The notes under the pieces are model-generated. The model did no database searches. It saw nothing but the letters and a program-made list of their open reading frames with translations, and was not told the origin of the DNA. From Deltaproteobacteria bacterium (GTDB taxonomy: Bacteria > Myxococcota_A > UBA796 > GCA-2862545), in assembly GCA_006226595.1 (NCBI GenBank), contig SBGP01000020.1:1-64000 (forward strand): DNA of 64,000 bases, given 5' to 3'. Numbering within the stretch: position 1 is the stretch's first letter; every line of letters begins with the position of its first letter. Below are positions 8,669-16,017 of this stretch, piece by piece. Made by a program: the position numbers and the translations under genes.

Positions 8669-9691
8669 ATGGCAGACGTCCGCATCACCCAACTGGTCAA
8701 GCGCTATGGCGACAACGAGGTCGTCCGGGGGCTCGATCTGCACGTGCAGGACGGGGAGATCGTGTGTCTGCTCGGACCGTCGGGCTGCGGCAAGACGACG
8801 ACGCTGCGCATGGTCGCGGGACTCGAGACGCCGAGCGGTGGCACGGTGCACATCGGCGACCAGCTCGCCTCCGGACCCGGCACCTTCGTGCCTCCCGAGA
8901 AGCGCCAGCTCGGCATGGTCTTCCAGTCCTATGCCGTGTGGCCGCACATGACCGTGCTCGACAACGTGACCTTCCCGCTCAAGGTCGCCGGACGCGACGC
9001 GGACGCCGCGGACCTCGCACGCAAGGCGCTCGCCAGCGTGAAGCTGGAGGGGCTCGAGGCCCGCTACCCGCACCAGCTCTCCGGAGGGCAGCAGCAGCGC
9101 GTCGCCCTCGCCCGCGCGCTGGTTGCCGAGCCACGGGTCCTGCTGCTCGACGAGCCGCTGTCCAACCTCGACGCGCGCCTGCGCGAAGAGATGCGCGACG
9201 AGATCCGAGCCCTGGTCAAGCGCATTGGCGTGACCGTGATCTTCGTCACCCACGACCAGGAAGAGGCCCTCGGTCTCTCGGATCGGGTCGCAGTGATGGA
9301 GCGCGGCGTGATCCAGCAGCTCGACACCCCCGAGGGCCTGTACGAGCGGCCCGCGAATGGTCTCGTGGCGCGCTTCGTGGGCACCCTCAACGAGCTTCGC
9401 GCCGAGCGCACCCTGCACGGGGCCGCGGTGGCCGGCGTCGACGTCGCGGCTTCTCCCACCACCGGAGCGCCGGACTCGGGCGCGTGTGTGCTCGCGTTCC
9501 GTCCGGAGAACGCGCGGCTCGGAGAGGCCGGCATTCCCGGCGAGATCGTCGCCAAGGCCTACCTCGGACCCACCGTGCGCTACCGCGTGCGCATCGACGG
9601 GCAGCCGGTCCTGGTGGACGGCCCCCGCAACCTGGCCGTCGGCGATGCGGTGCACGTCGCCGTCGACCGCGCCCTGGTGCTGGCCTCGTGA
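8669..9691 (+). CDS. Fe3+-type ABC transporter ATP-binding protein
   Basis: 340-residue ATPase that powers the importer at 5843-8571. Walker A GPSGCGKT (36-43), signature LSGGQQQR (137-144), Walker B LLLDEP (158-163), the H-loop in FVTHDQEEA, and a C-terminal TOBE domain (about 245-335). This domain set fits the FbpC/PotA/MalK group. ATG start; its TGA overlaps the GTG of the haem enzyme, so the two are translationally coupled. Confidence 0.92.
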   Translation: MADVRITQLVKRYGDNEVVRGLDLHVQDGEIVCLLGPSGCGKTTTLRMVAGLETPSGGTVHIGDQLASGPGTFVPPEKRQLGMVFQSYAVWPHMTVLDNVTFPLKVAGRDADAADLARKALASVKLEGLEARYPHQLSGGQQQRVALARALVAEPRVLLLDEPLSNLDARLREEMRDEIRALVKRIGVTVIFVTHDQEEALGLSDRVAVMERGVIQQLDTPEGLYERPANGLVARFVGTLNELRAERTLHGAAVAGVDVAASPTTGAPDSGACVLAFRPENARLGEAGIPGEIVAKAYLGPTVRYRVRIDGQPVLVDGPRNLAVGDAVHVAVDRALVLAS

Positions 9692-10974
9692 TCGACACGG
9701 TCGTCGTCGGAGGCGGCATCAGCGGCCTTACCCTCACGTGGCGCCTGATGCGCGAGGGACGCGAGGTCGTGCTCCTCGAGGCGAGCGGCCGGGTCGGCGG
9801 CACCATCCGCAGCACCGTGCACGAAGGCATCACCGTCGAGCACGGGCCGCAAGCCTTCCCGACGACGGCCCTGCCCGTGTTCGACCTGATCACCGAGCTC
9901 GGCATCACCGACGAGGTGCTCGTCGCACGCGAGGCAGCCCGCAAGCGCTTCCTGCTCCACAAGGGCAAGCTCGAGCCGCTCCCGCAGTCCTTCGCAGACA
10001 TCGCGCGCTCGCCGCTGCTCGGTATGCGGGCGGTGGGCCGGGCCATGGGCGAGCCGCTGGTCCGCAAGGCGCCGAACCCCGGCGAGTCGGTGTACGACTT
10101 CATCTCCCGGCGCTTCGGCAGGGCGGTGGCCGAGCGCTTCGCGACCGCACTCGTCGCGGGCGTGTACGGCGGCGATGCCCGCGACCTCGAGGTCGGCGCC
10201 GCGTTCGAGGACTGGGTGCACCTCGAGCGCACCCACGGCTCCGTACTCAAGGGCGCCATGGCGCGCCCGCCACACCCCGCTCACGCGCCGAACAACCTGT
10301 TCACCCTCCGCGGTGGCATGGAGCGCGTCACCGCGGCTCTCGGCGAGGCCCTGCGCGAGCAGATCCGGTTGAACACGCCCGTCGAGCGCATCGAGCGCGA
10401 CGGCGACACGCTCGTCGTGCGCGGTCCGGACCTGCGCGCCCGCGAGGTCGTGGTCACCGTGCCCCCGGGACGCGCCGCAGCCATGCTCCCCGAACTGGCC
10501 GACCTGCGCGGCATCCCCACCGCCCCCATCGCCGGCGTGCACCTCGCCTTTGATGCGCTGCCCGAGCGAACCGGCTTCGGATGGCTGGCCCCGATGGACG
10601 CGCGGCGTGACGTGCTCGGCTGCCTGTGGGTGTCCTCGGGCTTCCCGGACTTCGCCGGCGGCAAGACCGTGAAGCGCCTGATGATCGGCGGCACGCGGGA
10701 CCCGGGTGCGGTCGAGCTCGACGACGACGCACTCGTGGCGCGAGCGGCGCGCATCCTCCGCGAGGTCGAGGGCGTGCACGCCGAGCCCGTGTTCACGCAC
10801 GTCGCACGCTCGCGCATCGGCATTCCGCAGTACGTCCGCGGCCATCTCGCGCGCATGCGACGCCTCCAGGCCGCGATGCCTGGGCTGTCCTTCCTCGGCT
10901 GGGGCTACACGGGCGTAGGCGTGAACCACTGCGTGCAGGCGGCCGGTTCCTGGCGAGGCTCCTCAGCGAGTTAG
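9688..10974 (+). CDS. Protoporphyrinogen oxidase (HemY/HemG-type)
   Basis: FAD enzyme oxidising protoporphyrinogen IX to protoporphyrin IX, the penultimate haem step; 428 residues. The N-terminus VIDTVVVGGGISGLT is a dinucleotide-binding fold, followed by LLEASGRVGGT typical of the amine-oxidase/PPO superfamily, and the C-terminal GWGYTGVGVNHCV closes the FAD site. Start GTG overlaps the ATPase stop. Its coupling to iron import makes physiological sense because ferrochelatase uses its product with Fe2+. Alternative: coproporphyrinogen oxidase of the same fold. Confidence 0.85.
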   Translation: MIDTVVVGGGISGLTLTWRLMREGREVVLLEASGRVGGTIRSTVHEGITVEHGPQAFPTTALPVFDLITELGITDEVLVAREAARKRFLLHKGKLEPLPQSFADIARSPLLGMRAVGRAMGEPLVRKAPNPGESVYDFISRRFGRAVAERFATALVAGVYGGDARDLEVGAAFEDWVHLERTHGSVLKGAMARPPHPAHAPNNLFTLRGGMERVTAALGEALREQIRLNTPVERIERDGDTLVVRGPDLRAREVVVTVPPGRAAAMLPELADLRGIPTAPIAGVHLAFDALPERTGFGWLAPMDARRDVLGCLWVSSGFPDFAGGKTVKRLMIGGTRDPGAVELDDDALVARAARILREVEGVHAEPVFTHVARSRIGIPQYVRGHLARMRRLQAAMPGLSFLGWGYTGVGVNHCVQAAGSWRGSSAS

Positions 10975-10998
10975 GCTGTTTCCCCATCCGGAGGACCC

Positions 10999-11334
10999 AT
11001 GAACACGCTGATCTGCACCCGCACCTGAAGCGCCTGTCGCAAGGCGGTCGCCTTGCTCGACGAAAAGGGCGTGTCCTACACCTACCGCGAGTACACGAAG
11101 GATCCCCTCACCGAGGACGAGATCCGCGAGGTACTCGGCCAGCTCGGCATGAGCGCGTCCGACGTGCTCCGCGCACGCGACGCGAAGAAGGCCGGGCTCA
11201 CGGGTGACGAGAGCGACGAGCAGCTGGTCGCGCTGATGGCGGAGAATCCCCGCCTGCTCCAGCGCCCCATCCTCGTCACCGAGCGCGGCGCCGCCCTCGG
11301 CCGTCCGGTCGAGAACCTCGAAGCCGTGCTCTGA
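10999..11334 (+). CDS. Probable selenoprotein, ArsC/Spx-family redox protein (in-frame TGA = Sec10)
   Basis: Starts ATG at 10999 behind GGAGGA and reads MNTLICTRT, TGA, then SACRKAVALLDEKG to a stop at 11332-11334 (111 residues with selenocysteine). The TGA (11026-11028) falls where Spx/ArsC relatives have the redox cysteine, making a U-S-A-C motif like their CxxC. The rest is typical of the family: EYTKDPLTEDEIREVL, then LLQRPILV and GRPVENLE. A 6-bp hairpin with a GGUC loop follows the TGA at the right distance for a bacterial SECIS. Likely a thiol/selenol oxidoreductase; arsenate reduction is possible but unproven. It sits 24 bp after the haem enzyme. A gene caller would start it at TTG 11053 and lose the active site. 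Confidence 0.85.
11029..11062 (+). promoter_or_regulatory. Candidate bacterial SECIS element
   Basis: Perfect 6-bp stem CAAGGC (11040-11045) with GCCTTG (11050-11055) closing a GGTC tetraloop (11046-11049), the same apical loop as the E. coli fdhF SECIS. The stem extends by G11039-C11056 and, after a two-base bulge, by C11038-G11059, T11037-A11060 and G11036-C11061. The loop lies 17-18 bases after the TGA, inside the spacing known for SelB recognition. Confidence 0.8.
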
Positions 11335-11340
11335 CCCGGC

Positions 11341-12288
11341 TCACACCCGGGTGAAGCAGAGGAGCGCGTTGTCGGTGGGGTCCCCCTCCTGCAGCGCGAC
11401 CTCGGGCACCCGGGTGAAGCCCTGCGCCTCGATCCACTCGGTCCACCCCGCGACGCTGCGGAAGTGCCGGATCTGGGCCTGGTTGTCTGCCCACGACACG
11501 CCGACCCCCGCGTTGAATACGTCGTGCGCGAGGGCGACGAAGGTGTCCATCGTCTCGTCGACGACGTCGTGCTCGCGCACGAGCAGCCTACCGCCAGGCC
11601 GCAGCACGCGACGCAAGCTGGCGACGAAGTCCCCGAGCGCCGCCTCCGGGCAGTGGTGGAAGCCGATGAGGTTGGACACGAGGTCCACGCTGGCGTCGGG
11701 GATGTCCGCCGACACGGGCTCGTACTCGCCGAGGTGCACGAAGCTGCCGACCTTGGACAGCTGTCCACGCTCGACCAGGTCCACCGGGCTGTTGGTCGGC
11801 GCGAGGTCGTTGAGCACGTACACCGGACCCTCGACGGACACGCGCTGATCGAGGGACTTGAGGTAGCGCCCGGTGGTGCCCATCTCGACGTAGCCATCGA
11901 TGGTCGCGCCCTCTCCGAGCAGCTTCGCGACCTGCGCGGCCATCTCCTGCTTCTGCTTCTTCAGGGCCGGGAGCGCGTAGGTCACGGTGCTGCCGATGGG
12001 CGTGATCGTCGGCAGGCCCGCGACGAGCGCGGCGTAGATCGCCTCGTCCGAGGCGTGCTCGAGGGTGCACTTGTGGATCAGGTCGTGGAACTTGTCCTCC
12101 GGATACAGGTGGAAGACGTGGACGAGGAAGTCCTTGAACGCGGCCCGCAGCGCGTCGTCGCCGTAGATCCGGTGGAAGTGGCTTCCCGGGTCCCCGACCA
12201 CGCCGGCGCTCGGCACCTCCACGGCGCGGCCACAGGCGGCGAGGAAGGCAGAAGACAAGGCGGAGAGCAGCAGTTCGCGTCGGTGCAT
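11341..12288 (-). CDS. Exported (Tat-lipoprotein-like) SAM-dependent methyltransferase
   Basis: 315 residues. The N-terminus MHRRELLLSALSSAFLAACG combines a twin-arginine start, a hydrophobic run and a lipobox LAAC, so the protein looks exported and lipid-anchored. Residues 130-315 are a class I methyltransferase: glycine-rich first strand YVEMGTTGRYL, DLVSNLIGFHHCP and LRPGGRLLVREHD. No substrate can be inferred. Exported methyltransferases are odd because SAM is cytosolic; Tat export of a folded, SAM-loaded protein is one explanation. It is convergent with the selenoprotein gene at a 6-bp gap and divergent from the SDR gene. Confidence 0.78.
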   Translation of the reverse strand: MHRRELLLSALSSAFLAACGRAVEVPSAGVVGDPGSHFHRIYGDDALRAAFKDFLVHVFHLYPEDKFHDLIHKCTLEHASDEAIYAALVAGLPTITPIGSTVTYALPALKKQKQEMAAQVAKLLGEGATIDGYVEMGTTGRYLKSLDQRVSVEGPVYVLNDLAPTNSPVDLVERGQLSKVGSFVHLGEYEPVSADIPDASVDLVSNLIGFHHCPEAALGDFVASLRRVLRPGGRLLVREHDVVDETMDTFVALAHDVFNAGVGVSWADNQAQIRHFRSVAGWTEWIEAQGFTRVPEVALQEGDPTDNALLCFTRV

Positions 12289-12356
12289 GCACGGATCCTA
12301 TCCGTTGCGTGGCAGGCGCACGCTCCCGTCATACGGCGAGGGTCCAGGAGGACCTC

Positions 12357-13016
12357 ATGACCACTGCTCTCGTCACTGGCGCCAACCGGGGCATCGGCCT
12401 CGAGCTCGCCCGCCAGCTCAAGGACCGCGGCGTCTCCGTGATCGCGGCCTGCCGTCGCTCTTCCCCCGAGCTCGATGCCCTCGGTGTGCGCGTCGAGACC
12501 GACGTGGACGTGACCGATGCCGACTCCGTCACCCGGCTCGCCCAGCGCATCGACGGCCCCATCGACCTGCTCGTCAACAACGCCGGCATCCTCACGGTCG
12601 AGCGGCTCGGAAACCTCGACTACGACGCGATTCGCCGGCAGTTCGAGGTCAATGCCCTGGGGCCCCTGCGCGTGACCGAGACCCTCGCGCCCCACCTTGC
12701 CGACGGCGCCAAGGTCGCGATCATCACGAGCCGCATGGGCAGCATCGCCGACAACACCAGCGGCTCGATGTACGGCTACCGCATGTCGAAGGCAGCGGTG
12801 AACATGGCCGGCGCCTCGCTCGCTCAGGACCTCAAGGGTCGGGGCATCGCGGTGGCGCTGCTCCACCCGGGCGCGGTGAAGACCGAGATGACTGGCGGCC
12901 ACGGCCAGGTCGAGGCGGACTTCTCGGTCCAGGGTCTGCTCGCGCGCATCGACGAGATGAACCTCGAGAACACTGGCGCGTTCTGGCACGCGCAGGGCGA
13001 GGCACTGCCCTGGTAG
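12357..13016 (+). CDS. Short-chain dehydrogenase/reductase
   Basis: 219-residue Rossmann oxidoreductase using NAD(P). Cofactor motif TGANRGIG (8-15), NNAG near residues 75-78, catalytic Ser in the TSRMGS segment and YRMSK (Tyr/Lys pair). Substrate unknown. ATG at 12357 preceded by AGGAGG. The gene stands alone between a divergent methyltransferase gene and the DUF4157 gene. Confidence 0.9.
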   Translation: MTTALVTGANRGIGLELARQLKDRGVSVIAACRRSSPELDALGVRVETDVDVTDADSVTRLAQRIDGPIDLLVNNAGILTVERLGNLDYDAIRRQFEVNALGPLRVTETLAPHLADGAKVAIITSRMGSIADNTSGSMYGYRMSKAAVNMAGASLAQDLKGRGIAVALLHPGAVKTEMTGGHGQVEADFSVQGLLARIDEMNLENTGAFWHAQGEALPW

Positions 13017-13123
13017 CGCCGCGGCATTAATGTCGCGCCTCGCATGGGGCGCGACGGCCCCGAACCCCCGAAAGCCGCCTCCACACGCCCTCTTCACGGC
13101 GATGTTGACGCGGCTCTCACACA

Positions 13124-13139
13124 TGGCACATCCGTTGCA
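13124..13139 (+). promoter_or_regulatory. Sigma-54 promoter before the DUF4157 gene
   Basis: TGGCAC, five bases, TTGCA: both halves match the sigma-54 consensus and GG (13125-13126) and GC (13137-13138) are ten bases apart. Predicted start of transcription near 13150, leaving a leader of about 57 bases before ATG 13207. Needs an enhancer-binding activator, none of which is in the window. Confidence 0.75.
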
Positions 13140-13206
13140 TCGTCTTCGAGTGCCAGCCTCTGCTGGCTCTCTCTCCTCCGCACTCCTCAGCGGAACTGGA
13201 GCCTCT

Positions 13207-14724
13207 ATGAAGACCCTGCGACGTGCGTCGTCCGCTATTTCTGCGCCTTCTTCCCAGGACGTCGATTCCGGAGAAGAAGTCCACGAGAACGGCTCTGCCC
13301 AGGAGCAGCTCGAAGCGCAGGGTCAGAGCACCGGCCCCTTCGACAGCCCCCTGCTCAACGCGGCGCTCGAAGCCTCGTTCGGCCAGTCGCTGAGCGGTCT
13401 GTCGGCGGACTGGGCCAGCGCCGAGAACGAGGCCATCGGGGCGGACGCGAGCTGCGAGGGCTCGGCGATGAGCTTCGGGGGCAGCATCTCGGAGAACGCG
13501 GCGGACACCGCGTCGATGGAGATCGTCGGCCACGAGGTCGCCCACGCGCTGGCCGGCGGCGGCAGTGGTGAGACCGTGCTCGACACCGAGAACGACCAGG
13601 GCGAGGACAAGGCCGACGAGGCGGGCGTCCGCTTCGCCGAGTGGGCCAGCGCGGGCTTCGAGGGCCCAGCCCCCGAGCTGAAGGCGGCGACGGGCGGAAA
13701 GGCGGCCATCCACCGCCACGGCGGCGCCACCCTCAGCGGCCGTCCCATGCTGCGTCGCGGTAGCCGCGGTGGCGAGGTCAGCGCGCTGCAGTCCCTGCTC
13801 AACGCCCTGGGCCACGCGCTGTCCGTCGACGGCATCTTCGGTCGCCGCACCGAGTCCGCGGTGCTGGCCTACCAGCGCTCGAAGCGACTGGAGATCGACG
13901 GCATCGTCGGCCCGAACACCGCGAGCAGCCTGAACGGCGCCCACGCGGGCACGCACAGCGGAAGCGGTCAGGGCAGTCAGAGCGGTCAGAGCGGTCAGAG
14001 CACCCAGGCCGGTGTCACCGGGCGTCCCGAGCTGCGCCTCGGCCGTCGGGGCACGCTGGTCGAAGCCCTGCAGCGGCTGCTCAACACCAAGGGGGGCAGC
14101 CTGCGCGTCGACGGCGACTTCGGGCCCGCCACCGACAACGCGGTGAAGCGCTTCCAGGCCGCCAACAACCTCGAGGTCGACGGCGTGGTCGGCCCCAACA
14201 CCGCGGCCAAGCTCAACGATGGCAGCAGCAACGACCTGACCTCGGGCAACGCGAACGGGGGACAGGGCAACCAGCCCTTCGCCGGCAACGAGGCCTACGA
14301 GAACCTGCGCGACGCGGTGATGGCCGCTGCCGAGTCCCACCTCGGCAAGCCCTACTACTGGGGCGCCGACGGCCCGAGCATGTTCGACTGCTCCGGCTTC
14401 GTGCTCTACGTGCTCCGCCAGGAGACCGGGCTGATCAACTGGGGCGACGACACCGCCGCGGGCATCAGCAACCGCCTGCCGAAGACCACCACGCCGAAGC
14501 GTGGGGACTGCGTCTTCTACCGGGGCCGCTCCGGCATCAGCCACATCGAATTCTCGACGGGCAATGGCAGCGAGACCCTCGGAGCGAGCGGCGGAGGCCC
14601 GAGCACCAAGGGCGACAACCCGCGGGCCAAGGTGAAGTTCGGCAACTACAACCGCGACAGCCGCGCGAAGTCCTTCGGCAGCATCGAGGGCCTGATCCAG
14701 GCCAAGTTGTCCGGGGGCCGGTGA
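13207..14724 (+). CDS. DUF4157-like, double PG-binding, NlpC/P60 cell-wall hydrolase (eCIS-type effector candidate)
   Basis: 505 residues without a signal peptide. Residues 45-117 resemble DUF4157, ending in GHEVAHALAGG with HEVAH at 109-113; that domain is common on cargo of extracellular contractile injection systems. Then two PG_binding_1 repeats (about 177-245 and 272-337), each with VDGxFG and DGxVGPNT, separated by a Gly-Ser-Gln linker, and an NlpC/P60 peptidase domain (365-495) with catalytic Cys395 in FDCSGF and His446 in ISHIEF. It should bind peptidoglycan and cut its stem peptides. Start ATG 13207 (GGAG upstream). A sigma-54 promoter lies upstream. Confidence 0.82.
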   Translation: MKTLRRASSAISAPSSQDVDSGEEVHENGSAQEQLEAQGQSTGPFDSPLLNAALEASFGQSLSGLSADWASAENEAIGADASCEGSAMSFGGSISENAADTASMEIVGHEVAHALAGGGSGETVLDTENDQGEDKADEAGVRFAEWASAGFEGPAPELKAATGGKAAIHRHGGATLSGRPMLRRGSRGGEVSALQSLLNALGHALSVDGIFGRRTESAVLAYQRSKRLEIDGIVGPNTASSLNGAHAGTHSGSGQGSQSGQSGQSTQAGVTGRPELRLGRRGTLVEALQRLLNTKGGSLRVDGDFGPATDNAVKRFQAANNLEVDGVVGPNTAAKLNDGSSNDLTSGNANGGQGNQPFAGNEAYENLRDAVMAAAESHLGKPYYWGADGPSMFDCSGFVLYVLRQETGLINWGDDTAAGISNRLPKTTTPKRGDCVFYRGRSGISHIEFSTGNGSETLGASGGGPSTKGDNPRAKVKFGNYNRDSRAKSFGSIEGLIQAKLSGGR

Positions 14725-14738
14725 AAGATCCACCGCCG

Positions 14739-14765
14739 CTCTCCGTATGAGGGGTGTACGGAGAG
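14739..14765 (+). promoter_or_regulatory. Hairpin that buries the ribosome site of the protease gene
   Basis: Perfect 9-bp inverted repeat: CTCTCCGTA (14739-14747) and TACGGAGAG (14757-14765) around a 9-base loop. The 3' arm contains GGAGAG, the ribosome-binding site of the ATG at 14769. When folded, it would block initiation; it could also weakly terminate transcripts from 13207. Confidence 0.6.
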
Positions 14766-14768
14766 CAC

Positions 14769-15245
14769 ATGCAGATCGCACGCTTCGGCGCCGCACCGGT
14801 CGTCGTCACCCGAGGGTTCTTCGCCCTGACCGCCCTTCTCTACCTGGTGTCCGGCGCCGCCATGCCCGGTCTCGTCGGCGCCCTGCTGTGGCTACCGATG
14901 ATCGCGGGCAGCGTGCTCGTCCACGAGCTCGGCCACGCCTACGCGGCCCGCGCGAACTCGCGCAAGGTCCGAGAAATCCAGCTCAACTGGCACGGCGGCC
15001 ACTGCGTGCACGAGGGCCTGCCCCTGCCACCGGTGATGTTCCGCGTCGCCCTCGCTGGACCCGCTGCCAGCCTGGGACTGGCGGTGGTGGCCTTCTTCGT
15101 GAGCCTGCTCCCCCTCGGGCCATGGGTCGTCGCCGCGGCCTCCACGCTGTTCGCACTCAACCTCAGCTGGGCCGTGTTCAACCTCATCCCGGTCAAGCCC
15201 TTCGACGGAGGACACGCGCTCGCCGCACTCACCGGACGCCGCTGA
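14769..15245 (+). CDS. M50 (site-2 protease) family membrane metalloprotease
   Basis: 158-residue compact site-2-protease-like membrane protein. The zinc site HELGH is at 52-56 inside a membrane helix, and the second motif NLIPVKPFDGGH, supplying the third ligand Asp, lies near 138-149. Such enzymes cut membrane-anchored regulators or signal peptides within the bilayer. It lacks PDZ or CBS add-ons. ATG at 14769 follows GGAGAG; an in-frame GTG at 14754 is less likely. The ribosome site lies in a hairpin arm. Confidence 0.85.
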   Translation: MQIARFGAAPVVVTRGFFALTALLYLVSGAAMPGLVGALLWLPMIAGSVLVHELGHAYAARANSRKVREIQLNWHGGHCVHEGLPLPPVMFRVALAGPAASLGLAVVAFFVSLLPLGPWVVAAASTLFALNLSWAVFNLIPVKPFDGGHALAALTGRR

Positions 15246-15310
15246 GCCCTTGCAGCTGAGGCACCATTCATTTACTCTCCCGGCGAGACAGGATCCCCGT
15301 GGAGGGCCTC

Positions 15311-15610
15311 ATGTCGCCGGCTGCCATCGACAAGCTGACCCCCTCTCTCGCGGCGCGTACGTGGGCCGCCATGGTCGACGAGTCGAGCCGTGAGGCGCTC
15401 GGCGCCGCCGCGGTGAAGGGCGTCGAGAACGCGCTCGAGGTCGGTGGACGCGCCAGGCGCACCGCGCTCGACCTGCTCCGCCGAGAAGCGGTGAAGACGG
15501 TCCGCGACCTCAACCTCGCCGAGACCGTGCAGGAGGCGCTGGCCGGCTACACGCTGGAGATCAGCGCCAGCCTCGCCCTCAAGCCGCTCCCGCGGACCGA
15601 GCCGGGCTAG
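15311..15610 (+). CDS. Hypothetical helical protein
   Basis: 99 residues, rich in Ala, Leu, Arg and Glu, predicted all-helical, with no membrane segment: MSPAAIDKLTPSLAARTWAA at the N-terminus. I choose ATG 15311 because GGAGG lies 6 bases upstream; GTG 15299 would add four residues. No family recognised. It lies between the protease gene and a small membrane-protein gene on the same strand, and could be co-transcribed with both. Confidence 0.65.
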   Translation: MSPAAIDKLTPSLAARTWAAMVDESSREALGAAAVKGVENALEVGGRARRTALDLLRREAVKTVRDLNLAETVQEALAGYTLEISASLALKPLPRTEPG

Positions 15611-15650
15611 TCGCGCGGGGATACCAGGCAGGACCGCCCTGGAGCCCAAC

Positions 15651-15911
15651 GTGTGGATCGAGATTGTCGGATGGTACGGCGCGGCCGCCATCCTCGGAGG
15701 CTACGCCGCCACCAGCCTCGGCTGGCTGGATGCCAAGCAGCCCGGTGGCCACCGCATCTACCAGACCCTCAACCTCACCGGGGCCGCCGGCATCGTGGTC
15801 GTGAGCGCCGCCCACGCCAACTGGCAGCCCGCCGTGCTGAACGTCGCATGGGCCGTCATCGCGCTGTTCGCACTCGCCCGTCCGCCCGCGGAGAGCGCGT
15901 CTGAGGCGTGA
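15651..15911 (+). CDS. Small membrane protein (CBU_0592-like)
   Basis: 86 residues with three hydrophobic helices (about 4-26, 40-56, 60-76). The pattern of a GWYGAAAILGGYA helix, a short polar turn, a YQTLNLTGAAG helix and an AVLNVAWAVIALFAL helix resembles the CBU_0592 family of unknown function. Start GTG 15651, GGAG 6 bases upstream. Function unknown. Confidence 0.7.
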   Translation: MWIEIVGWYGAAAILGGYAATSLGWLDAKQPGGHRIYQTLNLTGAAGIVVVSAAHANWQPAVLNVAWAVIALFALARPPAESASEA

Positions 15912-16017
15912 ACGCGCATGCTTCGCGGCGTCCGCCTGTCCTTCACGTGTAGGCGAAGAGGCACAGCGGCGCGCGAAGGCCGGCAAATCGTGGTTTCATG
16001 GTCCTCTGGAGGCGCTG

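Noticed and set aside
10999-11052. Pseudogene or sequencing error explaining the TGA in the ArsC/Spx gene
   Set aside because: The frame is intact on both sides, the TGA replaces exactly the redox cysteine, and a SECIS-like hairpin with a GGUC loop follows at the right distance.
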